Notes: generated by a model from the sequence alone, not told the origin. Counted from the first letter of the stretch, positions 15,293 to 24,834 are shown. The stretch: 64,000 bases of DNA from Phytoactinopolyspora mesophila (GCF_010122465.1 NZ_WLZY01000008.1:62001-126000), one strand, 5' to 3'. Program-made: numbers and translations.

Positions 15293-16993
15293 GTGAGCGA
15301 CGGCCGGCACGACACGACAGGCACCGGGTGGCGACGCGATGCGCCCCGACGGGCCGAACCTGCCCGGGACGACAAGCCCTCCCAGCAGCAGCCAGGGCTG
15401 CGACAATCCTGGCTCGCTCTGACCGCGCTGTCCTTCGGGTTCTTCATGCTCCTGCTGGACACCACCATCGTGAACATCGCGATCCCGGCGATTCTCGACA
15501 AGCTCCAGACCAGCCTCGAGAACATCATCTGGGTCAACAGCGTCTACCTCCTGACGTTCGCTGTCCCGCTGCTGGTCACGGGCCGTCTGGGCGACAGGTA
15601 CGGTCCCAAGCGGGTCTTCGTCGCCGGGCTGGTGATCTTCACGGTGTCGTCCCTCGCGTGTGGGATGGCCACCGCTGTCGAGCCCTTGATCATCGGGCGA
15701 GCGATCCAGGGGCTCGGCGCGGCGGCGATGATGCCGCAGACCATGGCGTTCGTCTATCACCTCTTTCCGCCCGGGCGCCGGGGCGCGGCCATGGGTGTCT
15801 GGGGCGCGACGGCGGGGGTGGCAACCGTCAGCGGACCACTGCTGGGTGGCGTGCTGGTCGACAGCCTCGGCTGGCAGTGGATCTTCTACGTCAACGTGCC
15901 GATCGGGGTCGCCGGTCTAGCCATGGTGCTGCGTTTCGTGCCCGACTGGCAGCCCGGCCACAGCCGGCGGTTCGACCTGCCCGGCATCGGACTGTTCACG
16001 CTGGGCCTGGCCGCGCTGATCTTCGGCCTCCAGGAAGGCGAGCGCTACGACTGGAGCACCGTCGCCGGTCCGGTGACGGTCTGGTGGCTGATCGGCGGCG
16101 GGCTGGCGCTGCTCGCGCTCTTTGTGATCTGGCAGCGCCGCAGTCGCCGCGAACCGCTGCTGGACCTGCAACTGTTCACCTTCCGGAGTTTCTCGCAGTC
16201 GATCCTGGCGAACGCCACGCTCGGCTTCGCGCTGATCGGCACCGTCTTGCCACTCATGCTCTACTTGCAGACCGTCCGTGGCTATTCGCCGCTGATGGCC
16301 GGGGTGATCTCCGCACCCATGCCGCTGGCTTCTGGCGTGACCTCCGCATTCGTGGGCCGGATAGCCGAACGATTCGACGGACGCAAGCTGGGCGGTGCCG
16401 GTTTCCTCGGCTACGCGTGCGGACTGGCGATGCTCGCGTGGACGATCCGCACCGACGTCGAGCCTCTGCTGCTCGCCCCGGCGCTGGTCCTGGCCGGGGT
16501 CGGAATGGGCGCGATCTTCGCTCCGCTCGCGACGCTCGGCACGCTGAGTCTGCCGCCGCATCTCGTGGGCGGTGGGTCGGGACTGTTCAACACCCTCCGG
16601 CAAGTGGGCGCGGTGATCGGCAGCGCGTCCATCGGCGTTCTCCTGCAAGCCCGTCTGAGCATCGAGCTGACCAGGCAAGCGGAGGTCCAGGCGAGCACCC
16701 TGCCTCCGGAGTTTCAGCAGCAATTCGTCGACCGGATCACCGCCGGCGCCCGCCATGTCGGAGAGGTCCCCGTAGACGCCGACGATGCGTTCGACCTCCC
16801 GGCCGATACGTCACCAGAGCTGGCAGAGCAGTTCCGCGAGGCGGCCGAAGCAGTGTTTGTGCACGGTTTCACCTCGGCGGCCAGGGCGTCGATCCTGTTG
16901 CCGGCCATCGTGTTGCTGCTGGGGGCGCTCGCCTGCCTGTTGATGCCGAATCCCCGCGGCCCGTCCTTGCGTCCTGCGAAGCGAGCGTCCTGA
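15293..16993 (+). CDS. MFS drug efflux transporter, DHA2 (EmrB/QacA) family, 14 TM
   Basis: This 566-residue proton-coupled exporter has a hydrophilic N-tail, then FMLLLDTTIVNIAIPAI in TM1 (DHA2 motif D1), GRLGDRYGPKR in the loop after TM2 (motif A), GAAAMMPQTMAF, and GVWGATAGVATVSGPLLGGVLVD (motif C of antiporters). A long extramembrane segment near residues 440-520 precedes the last helix. GTG 15293 has AGGAGGG upstream. The final codons (PSLRPAKRAS) come from the first arm and interior of a 48-bp palindromic repeat that also contains the stop. No adjacent regulator is present; substrate unknown. Confidence 0.92.
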   Translation: MSDGRHDTTGTGWRRDAPRRAEPARDDKPSQQQPGLRQSWLALTALSFGFFMLLLDTTIVNIAIPAILDKLQTSLENIIWVNSVYLLTFAVPLLVTGRLGDRYGPKRVFVAGLVIFTVSSLACGMATAVEPLIIGRAIQGLGAAAMMPQTMAFVYHLFPPGRRGAAMGVWGATAGVATVSGPLLGGVLVDSLGWQWIFYVNVPIGVAGLAMVLRFVPDWQPGHSRRFDLPGIGLFTLGLAALIFGLQEGERYDWSTVAGPVTVWWLIGGGLALLALFVIWQRRSRREPLLDLQLFTFRSFSQSILANATLGFALIGTVLPLMLYLQTVRGYSPLMAGVISAPMPLASGVTSAFVGRIAERFDGRKLGGAGFLGYACGLAMLAWTIRTDVEPLLLAPALVLAGVGMGAIFAPLATLGTLSLPPHLVGGGSGLFNTLRQVGAVIGSASIGVLLQARLSIELTRQAEVQASTLPPEFQQQFVDRITAGARHVGEVPVDADDAFDLPADTSPELAEQFREAAEAVFVHGFTSAARASILLPAIVLLLGALACLLMPNPRGPSLRPAKRAS

Positions 16994-17014
16994 GACTCAC
17001 CTTGCAGGACGCAA
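16967..17014. repeat. 48-bp palindromic repeat, family R2 copy 1
   Basis: TTGCGTCCTGC (16967-16977) and its exact complement GCAGGACGCAA (17004-17014) flank a 26-bp centre containing GCGAGCG. The same 48-bp layout occurs at 46422-46469. It covers the last codons and stop of the MFS gene and ends 4 bp before the stop of the convergent F420 enzyme gene, so it may act as a shared terminator. Confidence 0.7.
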
Positions 17015-17018
17015 CAGC

Positions 17019-17855
17019 TCAGCCGATCTCCTGCAACCGCGGCAACAACGACGCCGCCTGTTCGGCCTGCGCCTCGGCGCTGCCGCCGTTGGTGATCAGG
17101 ATGACGTCGTCGACGCCGACGAGGGCGTACTTCTCCACCCGCGGCAATACGTCGTCGGGCTGATCCGACAGCCGGAGCTGCACGGTGCGGCGGATGTCCG
17201 CCGGGTCCCGCCCGACGTCGTCGCAATGCCGGTCCAGCACCTCGGACAGCTCGGCCACCTCCGCCGGTGTGCCGCCCGGGGTGTTCCAGGCATCGGCATA
17301 CTGAGCGACGATCCGCAGCGTGCGTTTGCGTCCGCGGCCACCGATCCAGACCGGCGGATACGGCTGCTGGACCGGCTTGGGCTCGGCGATCGCTTCGGCA
17401 AGCTGATAGTGCTGGCCCTCGAACGTGGTCCGCGGCTGGGTCCACAGCGACCGGATCAGCTCGCACGCCTCCTCGAGGCGATCCAGGCGCTCGCCGACGG
17501 TGCCGAACTCCAGACCGAGCATCGTGTGCTCGTTCTCCGCCCACGCACCGCCGATGCCGAATTCGAGGCGGCCACCCGAGAGATGATCGACCGTCACCGC
17601 CATCTTGGCCAGCACACCCGGATGACGGTAGGTGTTGCCGCTGACCATGCAGCCGATCCGGGTGCGGGTCGTGGCCTGGGCCATCGCTCCCAGCAGCGCC
17701 CAGGCGTCGAAGATGTCCAGGGTGGGGTCGTCGCCGAGGGAGGCGAAGTGGTCCATGTTCCAGCAGTGGTCGAACCCGGCCTCGTCGGCGATCCGCCAGA
17801 CCGCCCGGTACTCGTCGATGCTCGCGTTCTGGCTGAGTTTGAGTCCATATCGCAT
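17019..17855 (-). CDS. LLM class F420-dependent oxidoreductase
   Basis: This is a 278-residue bacterial-luciferase-like TIM barrel. MRYGLKLSQNASIDEYRAVWRIADEAGFDHCWNMDHF opens the barrel; TRTRIGCMVSGNTYRHPGVLAKMAVTVDHLSGGRLEFGIGGAW carries the cofactor-contacting region; PVWIGGRGRKRTLRIVAQYADAWN follows. Family members transfer hydride from coenzyme F420H2 or FMNH2; the substrate is unassigned. It is one of three such enzymes here (also 30.2 and 53.9 kb) that are not close paralogues by eye. ATG 17855 is the family start. Confidence 0.87.
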   Translation of the reverse strand: MRYGLKLSQNASIDEYRAVWRIADEAGFDHCWNMDHFASLGDDPTLDIFDAWALLGAMAQATTRTRIGCMVSGNTYRHPGVLAKMAVTVDHLSGGRLEFGIGGAWAENEHTMLGLEFGTVGERLDRLEEACELIRSLWTQPRTTFEGQHYQLAEAIAEPKPVQQPYPPVWIGGRGRKRTLRIVAQYADAWNTPGGTPAEVAELSEVLDRHCDDVGRDPADIRRTVQLRLSDQPDDVLPRVEKYALVGVDDVILITNGGSAEAQAEQAASLLPRLQEIG

Positions 17856-17896
17856 AGCTCAGTGTCGCAAAGGCGCCCGTGCCGCGCGCGATCAGC

Positions 17897-18304
17897 TCAG
17901 CAAAGCCGACGCGGGTCGAACGGCTCGATGCGCTCCACCGCCACCCGCAGAGCCACGGCGACCTTGTCCACGTCGATATCGCTGTTGGCGACCGCGACGG
18001 CAATGCTGAGCATGGCTTCGGTGTCGACATTGCCGACGTCTGTGCCGTTCATTCGAAGGAGGTTGAGAGCGAGGACCGTGGCGGTGCGCTTGTTCGCCTC
18101 CATGAAGGGGTGGTTGCGGATCACCGAATGCACCAGGGCGGCGGCCTTACTCCACAGGTCGGGATACGCGTCCTGCCCGAATGCCGAGGCTTGTGGCCGG
18201 CCTAGCGCGGAAGCAAGCAGGCCGACGTCCCGCACGGCAAGACCCGTGAATCTCCGATTGATCGCCAACGCTTCGCCGAGCGTGGGAAATCGTGTACCGG
18301 TCAC
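17897..18304 (-). CDS. Doc-type (Fic-fold) toxin, partner of the Phd-like antitoxin
   Basis: This 135-residue protein has the Fic/Doc active-site motif HPFMEANKRTA (about residues 63-73; the canonical form is HxFx[D/E][G/A]NKR). The preceding helix DLWSKAAALVHSVIRN is typical of death-on-curing toxins. Doc phosphorylates elongation factor Tu and stops translation until neutralised by Phd. The GTG start overlaps the antitoxin stop by 4 nt, giving the classical phd-doc layout. All motif residues needed for kinase-type activity appear present. Confidence 0.87.
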   Translation of the reverse strand: MTGTRFPTLGEALAINRRFTGLAVRDVGLLASALGRPQASAFGQDAYPDLWSKAAALVHSVIRNHPFMEANKRTATVLALNLLRMNGTDVGNVDTEAMLSIAVAVANSDIDVDKVAVALRVAVERIEPFDPRRLC

Positions 18305-18546
18305 AGCTCTGCCATGCGGTCGAACATGTCGCGATAGCGGTCGATGATCCAGTCAGCGCTCTGCATGAACGCTTCGTTGACGTCTGCTTGAGACTGCTCG
18401 GGCATGATCTTCGCTATGCGCCGGCCGCGCTTGGTCAGGTGGATCACCCGGCCACTTTCCGCCGCTTCAGCGAGCTCGCCCAGGATTTTTCTCGCCTCGG
18501 TCACCGAGATCTCGTCGGGAACCTCGTGCAGCGGCTCAGCAGTCAT
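18301..18546 (-). CDS. Phd/YefM-family antitoxin
   Basis: This 81-residue antitoxin has an N-terminal Phd DNA-binding fold (ISVTEARKILGELAEAAESGRVIHLTKRGRRIAKIMP). Its C-terminal helix (VNEAFMQSADWIIDRYRDMFDRMAEL) is the segment that normally covers the toxin active site. It lies directly upstream of one Doc gene and 27 bp downstream of another. The AT-rich TATAAAAT just upstream (minus strand, 18571-18578), overlapping the previous gene's stop, could be its own -10 box. Phd proteins usually repress their own operon. Confidence 0.85.
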   Translation of the reverse strand: MTAEPLHEVPDEISVTEARKILGELAEAAESGRVIHLTKRGRRIAKIMPEQSQADVNEAFMQSADWIIDRYRDMFDRMAEL

Positions 18547-18573
18547 ATCTGAAGTGTACAGAACGTCGCTATT

Positions 18574-18960
18574 TTATACAGTTCTAATGAGTGGCTTCAG
18601 CGCCCGTGCGATGTCGGGAACGTCGTCATAGTCACCGCGCGCCACCGCCATCGTGACGTCGAACGCCTCGTCGTTAGTAGCGATCACCTCAGCGCCGTTG
18701 AGCTCGCACAGCACCGCCGCGGCGAGCCATGCCAGTCGCTTGTTGCCGTCCACGAGCGGATGGAATCGAGCGACCGAGTGGAACGTCGCGGCCGCTTTGT
18801 CGATCAGGCCGGGGTACATCTCAGTACCGAACATCGACGACGACGGCCGCTCCGCGGCCGAGGCAAGCAGGCTCCTGTCGCGGATCAACGGCGGCGCACC
18901 GGTGGCCAGCTCGGCGACCCGGACCAGCTGATCGGCGGTGAAGTATCGGAAGGTGGTCAC
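18574..18960 (-). CDS. second Doc/Fic-fold toxin-like protein
   Basis: This 128-residue protein carries HPLVDGNKRLAWLAAAVLCELNG (about residues 68-90), the Fic/Doc core with Leu in place of the usual Phe after His-Pro. It also has FTADQLVRVAELATG at the N-terminus and FHSVARF before the motif, as in death-on-curing proteins. It differs substantially from the Doc at 17897. It has no antitoxin of its own upstream; its GTG start overlaps the sulfotransferase stop by 4 nt. It may be neutralised by the Phd encoded next, or be a surplus toxin kept by that antitoxin. Confidence 0.8.
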   Translation of the reverse strand: MTTFRYFTADQLVRVAELATGAPPLIRDRSLLASAAERPSSSMFGTEMYPGLIDKAAATFHSVARFHPLVDGNKRLAWLAAAVLCELNGAEVIATNDEAFDVTMAVARGDYDDVPDIARALKPLIRTV

Positions 18961-19934
18961 GCCGTGCCCAGTCTGTTCAGAGCGTCGGTGTACCGCTCGG
19001 CGAGGCGGGCGCCGATCTGCTCCACCTCCGCGTCCGTGGCGTGGGTCTCGCGGTGCAGCCAGGCCAGCAGGTCCGGCGGTGCCAGTTCCGCGGTCCGCTC
19101 GCGGTAGCGCGCCATCTCGTCGTCGGACAGCATGTCGCGGCCGGAGCCGGACCGGCCGTTCCGGAAGAACGCCGCCTTGCTCTTCATGACCCCGGCGGGG
19201 TCCGGGGCCACCCGGTCCGCGTTGGCGCGCATCTGTTCGAACGACGCCGCCCGCACCAGCTCCGGCCAGAGCTCCTCGGGGACGGTGATGTCCAAGGTGG
19301 CGGCGAGACGGCGCATCTCGGCGTCGAGGTCGGCCGAGAGATCGTCATAATGCACGAGTACGACGTTGGGCTCATGCCTGCGTGCCCAGGCGTCGGACAG
19401 ATGCAGCATGACACCCGGCAGTGAATCCAGCTGCTGACGCGGGTCGTCGTCGCTGCCGACCCACTCGAGGACCCACTCCCGGAGCGCGGGCCGCTCACGC
19501 CGCGCGGGCGCGGGTTCGTCCGGGCTGATCAGCTCCCGCATCCGCTCGCGGTCGAGGTTCTCGCTGTGGTGATACAGCGAGACGGCCATGTCCAGCGGAT
19601 GTCTCGCCACCACGATGTAGGTCGCGCGTCCGTCGAGCGGAAGCCCGTCCAGTGGAGTATGGGTCTTGATGAACCGCCGGTGGTCCTGGGCGGCAAGCCG
19701 CTCGTAGACCTCGTCGCGAGGAACGACGAGCCAGTCCAGCCATGGCGACAACGCCGGCAACGGCGCCGGCAGCTCTGGTGTCTGCAACACCAGCAACGCG
19801 CAGATCATCTGCATCCACGTGGTACCGCTCTTGGACCGGGTGCTGATGACGATGTCACCGTCGCGGAACGAGAAACCCAGCCACCGGGCGCTGTCGTCGT
19901 CGTAGGACCGATACCGGATGGGAGCGTCAGGCAT
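18957..19934 (-). CDS. sulfotransferase domain protein (PAPS-dependent)
   Basis: This 325-residue enzyme has the 5'-phosphosulfate-binding loop ISTRSKSGTTWMQMICALL (about residues 30-48) and the 3'-phosphate-binding VVARHPLDMAVSLYHH (about 106-122), in the order found in cytosolic sulfotransferases. VVLVHYDDLSADLDAEMRRLAATLDI (about 195-220) and a late FFRNGRSGSGRDML (RxGxxGDW-like) complete the fold. Members move sulfate from PAPS to hydroxyl or amino groups of small molecules. The acceptor is unknown, and no PAPS-synthesis genes lie nearby. Its stop overlaps the second Doc start. Confidence 0.85.
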   Translation of the reverse strand: MPDAPIRYRSYDDDSARWLGFSFRDGDIVISTRSKSGTTWMQMICALLVLQTPELPAPLPALSPWLDWLVVPRDEVYERLAAQDHRRFIKTHTPLDGLPLDGRATYIVVARHPLDMAVSLYHHSENLDRERMRELISPDEPAPARRERPALREWVLEWVGSDDDPRQQLDSLPGVMLHLSDAWARRHEPNVVLVHYDDLSADLDAEMRRLAATLDITVPEELWPELVRAASFEQMRANADRVAPDPAGVMKSKAAFFRNGRSGSGRDMLSDDEMARYRERTAELAPPDLLAWLHRETHATDAEVEQIGARLAERYTDALNRLGTA

Positions 19935-19960
19935 CGGGCGATTCTAGTGCCCCGCACGAG

Positions 19961-21982
19961 TCACGGGCGCAGCCCCGGTGCGGCCGTGAGGAAGACGTCA
20001 AGGACGCCGTCACCCATCTTGACGACACCCTCCGGGCGGGTCTTGCCCGGCACCGTCTCGACCTCTCCAGCGGCCTCGATCAGCTCCGCCGCGTCGGCGA
20101 ACCGTTGGTTTGCCGCGTCCTCATCGCCATCGACCCTGGCTTGCAACCCGTCCAGCGTGGCGAGCAGCGCTGCACTCCAGAGCGCCAGCGATTCCATCCA
20201 CGGGCCGATGTCCTCGTGGAAGATCGGGTCCGCCACGCCGGCGGCGATCAGCTCCGGGGCGCCAGCCAGCAGTTCGGCGTAGGGGCGAAGCTCGTCGAGC
20301 GCCGCCTGGTGTTCGCCGGCGGCCCAGGATGCGTCGAACCGCTCGAGTCGCCGGTCCAGCTCCGGCGCCACCGGCAGCCACGCGTCGCCCCAGAACGTCG
20401 GCGCCAAGTGCTGCAGGTCGAAGAAGGCCAGCAGCGCCTGCGTCGTCCGGGTGTCGTCCCCTGACAGGTAGTCCGCGGCCGCCTCCCAGGTGCGGTACGG
20501 CTCGTAGCCGACGTCGTTCCAGCTGAAGTCCGCGCCGCCGAACAGGGCAACCTTGCTGGCCGAGGCTTGGTTCATCGGATTCAGCAAGATCCCGGACACC
20601 TGTGTGTGCAGGCCCGCCTCGCGCTTGGAGTACGGCCCCATCAGCAGCCGGCCCGTCGTCCACCAGTAGTCGTTGACGGGGTAGTTGTCCCAGATGAAGA
20701 CCGGCCGCCCCCAGACCTCCGCGGCCTCCGCCGCCTCATCGACACTGATACTCGGCGGCACCACGTCGGTGCCGGTCCACATCACCTCGACGCTCTCGTC
20801 CAGCTGTTCGCGGATGATCCGCTTGTAGGGCGTCTCGGCGACGTTGTCGTACTCGGTCGGGACGAACTGCATCGGATGGGTGCCCTCGCGCCCGTCGATG
20901 AAATCACGCTTGACCACGTTGAGCAGGTCCACCTGGGCCTGTCCGGCCGCGCCGGGCGACGGCTCGCCGTAGGCGTCCTCGTCACCCGGGCAGTTCCACT
21001 CGTCGTAGGTGATGTCGTCTAGTGCGATGGAGAAGCTCCGCGCCCCTAGGTCGTACATGGCCTGCAGCTTGTCGAGCAACGCGTCCAGGTCGCCCGGATC
21101 GCTGTAACAGATCGACACACCCGGCGACATCGCGAAGGTGAACCGGACGTGATGGTCGATCGCCTGCTGGACCAGCTCACCCAGCTGAGCCTCGAGGTCT
21201 GCCGGGTACGGCTCGCGCCACTGGTCCCGGTGGTAGGGGTCGTCCTTCGGCGCATAGACGTATGTGTTCGCCTTGACGTCGCCGTAGAAGGCCAGCTGAT
21301 CCAGGCGTTCCTCGTGGCTCCATGGCTGGCCGTAGAAGCCTTCGATGGATCCGCGCAGTTGCATCAGCGGGAAATCGGTGATGGAGACGGCGGCAAGTGC
21401 CCGGCCGGCCACCAGCTGGCGTAGCGTTTGAGCCGCATAGTAGATGCCGTCCGGGTCCGCGCCGCCGATCGCGACGACACCGCCGTCCCGCGCGGCTTTC
21501 GATGCCAGGGCGTATCCCTCGGCCGGCAGGTCGGCCGGCACCTCGCCGCCGGCGGCGCGCAACGCGTCGTCCACGGCGGGATGGCCGACGGTGCCCGCGA
21601 TGACGGTCAGCTGTCCTGGCCGCCGCCGGACGTCGTCGATGTCGACGACGTCGACGCGGCCGGCACCGGCCTCCTCCAGAACGGACCCGACCAGTTCCCG
21701 TGCCGGGTCGCTGACCTCGGCGGTGACACCGAGCTGGATCCGGCCCCGGACGGTGAGAGCCGGGCCGTTGCCCACCATGTGCTGCGGCGTGGGAACGACG
21801 CGCGGCAGTTCCCCTTCGGCCAGGCCACCGGAGGCGGGTGCGGGCGCCGGGGGATCCGCGGATGTGCTCATGGATGTACCTGTGGGCAAGACATCGGAGG
21901 ACGAGGCCACGCCGCCTCCGCCGATGACCACGGACATACTCGCTACAACGACACTTGTCACCCAGGCGCGAAAGCTGATCAT
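19961..21982 (-). CDS. secreted GH84 beta-N-acetylglucosaminidase-like protein
   Basis: This 673-residue protein has an N-terminal signal peptide (residues 1 to about 27) and a Ser/Pro/Ala-rich linker. A GH20b-like alpha/beta domain follows (VVPTPQHMVG to ITDFPLMQLRGSIEGFYG, about 60-215). The GH84 barrel then begins GSIEGFYGQPWSHEERLDQLAFYGDVKANTYVYAPKDDPYHR. The paired aspartates of ARSFSIALDDI match the GH84 catalytic Asp-Asp, and DNYPVNDYW is also conserved. A helical C-terminal domain completes it. GH84 enzymes use substrate-assisted catalysis on GlcNAc or hyaluronan. It may generate GlcNAc-containing sugars for the NagZ operon at 46.7 kb, which is inference. Confidence 0.85.
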   Translation of the reverse strand: MISFRAWVTSVVVASMSVVIGGGGVASSSDVLPTGTSMSTSADPPAPAPASGGLAEGELPRVVPTPQHMVGNGPALTVRGRIQLGVTAEVSDPARELVGSVLEEAGAGRVDVVDIDDVRRRPGQLTVIAGTVGHPAVDDALRAAGGEVPADLPAEGYALASKAARDGGVVAIGGADPDGIYYAAQTLRQLVAGRALAAVSITDFPLMQLRGSIEGFYGQPWSHEERLDQLAFYGDVKANTYVYAPKDDPYHRDQWREPYPADLEAQLGELVQQAIDHHVRFTFAMSPGVSICYSDPGDLDALLDKLQAMYDLGARSFSIALDDITYDEWNCPGDEDAYGEPSPGAAGQAQVDLLNVVKRDFIDGREGTHPMQFVPTEYDNVAETPYKRIIREQLDESVEVMWTGTDVVPPSISVDEAAEAAEVWGRPVFIWDNYPVNDYWWTTGRLLMGPYSKREAGLHTQVSGILLNPMNQASASKVALFGGADFSWNDVGYEPYRTWEAAADYLSGDDTRTTQALLAFFDLQHLAPTFWGDAWLPVAPELDRRLERFDASWAAGEHQAALDELRPYAELLAGAPELIAAGVADPIFHEDIGPWMESLALWSAALLATLDGLQARVDGDEDAANQRFADAAELIEAAGEVETVPGKTRPEGVVKMGDGVLDVFLTAAPGLRP

Positions 21983-22113
21983 GACGCAGAGTCTATTGAT
22001 CGGATCTATCTCCGGGAAGTCCCCTCACCTGACCGCCAGCACGAAGCCGATCAAGTACACAACGACGACCTGCGGAAACCCAACCGCGGGAACCCGCGAA
22101 GAGATTCTTGACG

Positions 22114-23232
22114 CTACCGGTGGTGCAGGACGACCAGATCGTCGCGGTGCACAACCTCACGCTCGTACTCCGCACCGAGCTCGCGGGCCAGCTCACGGGT
22201 GGAGCGGCCCAGCAGCGCCGGCAGCTCGGCGGCGTCGTAGTTGACGAGCCCTCGGGCAACCACGCGCTCACCTTCGTCCACCATGTCCACCGGGTCGCCC
22301 GCCGTGAACGTGCCGTCCACGCTGATAATGCCAGCTGGGAGCAGTGACTTGCGCCGCTCCACCACCGCCCGTACCGCGCCGGGATCGAGATGCAGCCGCC
22401 CCGCGGCGTCGGCGACGTGTTCCAGCCACAACAATCGCGTGGACCTCCGCCGGGCCCGGGAATGGAACCAGGTGCCGACATCCTCGCCGCGCAGCGCCTC
22501 GGCCGCCTCGCCGGCCGAGGTCAAAACCACCTCGATACCTGAGCCGGTGGCGATCGCCGCCGCCTCGACCTTGGTCTGCATCCCGCCACTGCCCAGCCCT
22601 GAGCGCCCGGTACCGCCGATCTTGAACGCGTCGAGTTCGGCCGGATCATTGACCTCCGGAACGCGTGTGGTCTCGGGGCGGCGCGGGTCGCCGTCGTACA
22701 GCCCGTCGACATCGGAGAGGAGCACCAGCGCATCAGCGTGCACCAATTGCGCCACCAAAGCGGCCAGGCGGTCGTTGTCGCCGAACCGGATCTCCTGCGT
22801 GGCTACGGTGTCGTTCTCGTTCACCACCGGGACCACATCCAGGCTCAGCAACTTGTGCAGCGTCCGGTACGCGTTGCGGTAATGCGAGCGGCGGGTGACG
22901 TCGTCGACGGTGAGCAGCACCTGCCCGACCTTCAGGCCGTGCGAGGCGAACGCCGTGCTGTAGTGCGCCACGAGCAGGCCCTGCCCGACGCTGGCCGCGG
23001 CCTGCTGACGAGCCAGATCGCGAGGGCGTGTCGGCATGTTCAGCGGGGCGAGCCCGGCTGCGATCGCCCCCGATGAGACCAGGACCACCTCCCGGCCGGC
23101 AGCTCGTACCCGGGCCAGCGCGTCGACCAGCGCTACCAGACGAGATCCGTCCAGCCCGCCGCTCGGCGTTGTCAGCGACGACGAGCCGACCTTGACGACG
23201 ACCCGGCCGGCCTTGGCGATCACCTCGCGCAT
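22114..23232 (-). CDS. proB: glutamate 5-kinase ProB with C-terminal PUA domain
   Basis: This 372-residue enzyme phosphorylates glutamate, the first and feedback-inhibited step of proline synthesis. The amino-acid-kinase domain runs from AGRVVVKVGSSSLTTPSGGLDGSRLVALVDAL to about residue 260, with VVPVVNENDTVATQEIRFGDNDRLAALVAQLVHADALVLLSDVDGLYDGDP in the active site and GTGRSGLGSGGMQTKVEAA. A PUA domain (about 280-362) follows, starting near GRLHLDPGAVRAV. It begins 2 nt after the obgE stop and is cotranscribed with it. Confidence 0.97.
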   Translation of the reverse strand: MREVIAKAGRVVVKVGSSSLTTPSGGLDGSRLVALVDALARVRAAGREVVLVSSGAIAAGLAPLNMPTRPRDLARQQAAASVGQGLLVAHYSTAFASHGLKVGQVLLTVDDVTRRSHYRNAYRTLHKLLSLDVVPVVNENDTVATQEIRFGDNDRLAALVAQLVHADALVLLSDVDGLYDGDPRRPETTRVPEVNDPAELDAFKIGGTGRSGLGSGGMQTKVEAAAIATGSGIEVVLTSAGEAAEALRGEDVGTWFHSRARRRSTRLLWLEHVADAAGRLHLDPGAVRAVVERRKSLLPAGIISVDGTFTAGDPVDMVDEGERVVARGLVNYDAAELPALLGRSTRELARELGAEYEREVVHRDDLVVLHHR

Positions 23233-23234
23233 CG

Positions 23235-24599
23235 CTACCGCTCCAGCCGGCGATCGGTGCCGCGCGGTCCGAGCCGCTCAGCACCGGCGTGCACCGAGGG
23301 CTCCCAATCGAAGACTACGGCGTCCTCGCCGCCGATGACGACCTCGTCGCCGGCCTCGGCGCCGGCCTTGACCAATTCCTCCTCAACGCCCAGGCGGGCC
23401 AGCCGGTCGGCCAGATAGCCGACGGCTTCGTCGTTGGTGAAATCGGTCTGCCGGACCCAACGCTCCGGCTTCGCGCCACGCACCCGGTAGAACTCGCCGT
23501 CGTGGCTGTGCTCTTTGGTGATGGTGAAACCGTCGTCGTCCACCGGGGTGGGCCGCAACACGATCCTGGTGGGCTCAACCTCCGGGGCGGCCGCACGCGC
23601 GGCGCTGACGACGCGGGCCATCTCGAAGGTGAGCTGACGTAGACCGTCCCGCGCGACCGCCGAGACACTGAACGCCGGCCAGCCGCGGGCTTCCACGTCG
23701 GCCCGGACGAACTCAGCGAGCTCACGAGCCTCCGGAACGTCGATCTTGTTGAGGATCACCAGCCGCGGCCGGTCGGAGAGCCCGCCATAGCGCTCCAGCT
23801 CCGCCTCGATCACGTCGATGTCAGTCATCGGATCACGACCTGGCTCGAGGGTGGCGCAATCCACCACATGGGCCAGCGCGGCGCACCGCTCGACGTGCCG
23901 CAGGAACGTGTGCCCAAGGCCACGGCCTTCGCTGGCGCCTTCGATCAGACCGGGCACATCGGCGACGGTGAAGCGCACCTCGCCGGCCTCGACCACGCCG
24001 AGATTGGGCACCAGCGTGGTGAACGGATAGTCCGCGATCTTGGGGCGAGCCGAGGAAATGGCCGCGATCAGACTGGACTTTCCCGCGCTGGGGAAGCCGA
24101 CCAGACCGATGTCGGCGATGCTCTTCAGTTCGAGGACGACGTCGAGCGCTTCGCCGGGCTCCCCCAGCAGCGCGAACCCAGGTGCCTTGCGACGAGTGCT
24201 GGCCAGCGCGGCGTTGCCGAGGCCGCCGCGTCCGCCGCGAGCCGCGACGAGCTTGGTTCCGGCACCGACCAGGTCGGCCAGTACCTCGCCGTCACGGGTG
24301 GCCACAACTGTGCCGTCAGGCACTTTGAGCAGGATGTCGGCCCCGTCGGCTCCGTTGCGATGGCTGCCTTCACCTGGGGTTCCATTGCCCGCGCGCCGGT
24401 GTGGAGAGCGGTGATAGTCGAGCAGCGTGGTGGTGTTGGGATCGACGACCAGAATGACGTCTCCTCCGCGGCCACCGTTGCCGCCGTCGGGTCCACCGAG
24501 CGGCTTGAACTTCTCCCGGTGCACGGACGCACAGCCGTGACCACCGTTACCGGCGGTCAGGTGCAGTACTACGCGATCGACGAACGACGGTATCGCCAC
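23235..24599 (-). CDS. obgE: GTPase Obg (CgtA)
   Basis: This 454-residue ribosome-associated GTPase has the glycine-rich Obg fold at residues 1-160 ([36 protein letters not shown]). The G domain (160-340) has G1 [11 protein letters not shown]3 [10 protein letters not shown] and G4 NKID. A C-terminal OCT domain (about 355-430) carries [31 protein letters not shown]. It functions in 50S assembly and stress response. The GTG at 24599 is preceded by GGAGGG. It follows rplU-rpmA, as in most bacteria, after a strong terminator. Confidence 0.97.
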   Translation of the reverse strand: MAIPSFVDRVVLHLTAGNGGHGCASVHREKFKPLGGPDGGNGGRGGDVILVVDPNTTTLLDYHRSPHRRAGNGTPGEGSHRNGADGADILLKVPDGTVVATRDGEVLADLVGAGTKLVAARGGRGGLGNAALASTRRKAPGFALLGEPGEALDVVLELKSIADIGLVGFPSAGKSSLIAAISSARPKIADYPFTTLVPNLGVVEAGEVRFTVADVPGLIEGASEGRGLGHTFLRHVERCAALAHVVDCATLEPGRDPMTDIDVIEAELERYGGLSDRPRLVILNKIDVPEARELAEFVRADVEARGWPAFSVSAVARDGLRQLTFEMARVVSAARAAAPEVEPTRIVLRPTPVDDDGFTITKEHSHDGEFYRVRGAKPERWVRQTDFTNDEAVGYLADRLARLGVEEELVKAGAEAGDEVVIGGEDAVVFDWEPSVHAGAERLGPRGTDRRLER

Positions 24600-24762
24600 G
24601 TTCCATCCCTCCTTCCACTTCTCCCCGGCCGACCCGTTCGATGATCAGCTGAGTCTTCGGCCCACGTCTTGCAACCAGTACCGGGACCGCATTGTTTCCG
24701 TTGACCCGCGTTTCACGCCGTTCCGGCTTCCGCGCGACGGACGGCCGGTGGGTGAAACGACG

Positions 24763-24798
24763 AAAAAGCGGGCCGGTCGTTGTGACCGGCCCGCTTTC
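24763..24798 (-). terminator. intrinsic terminator of rplU-rpmA
   Basis: A perfect 14-bp stem (24784-24797 with 24765-24778) has a 5-nt loop and, on the minus strand, a run of five T residues after the stem. It lies 38 bp beyond the rpmA stop. The rest of the 235-bp gap up to obgE shows no gene. Confidence 0.88.
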
Positions 24799-24834
24799 GC
24801 CACTATGTGAGGACTCTCGCGTCGAAGCGGGGGG

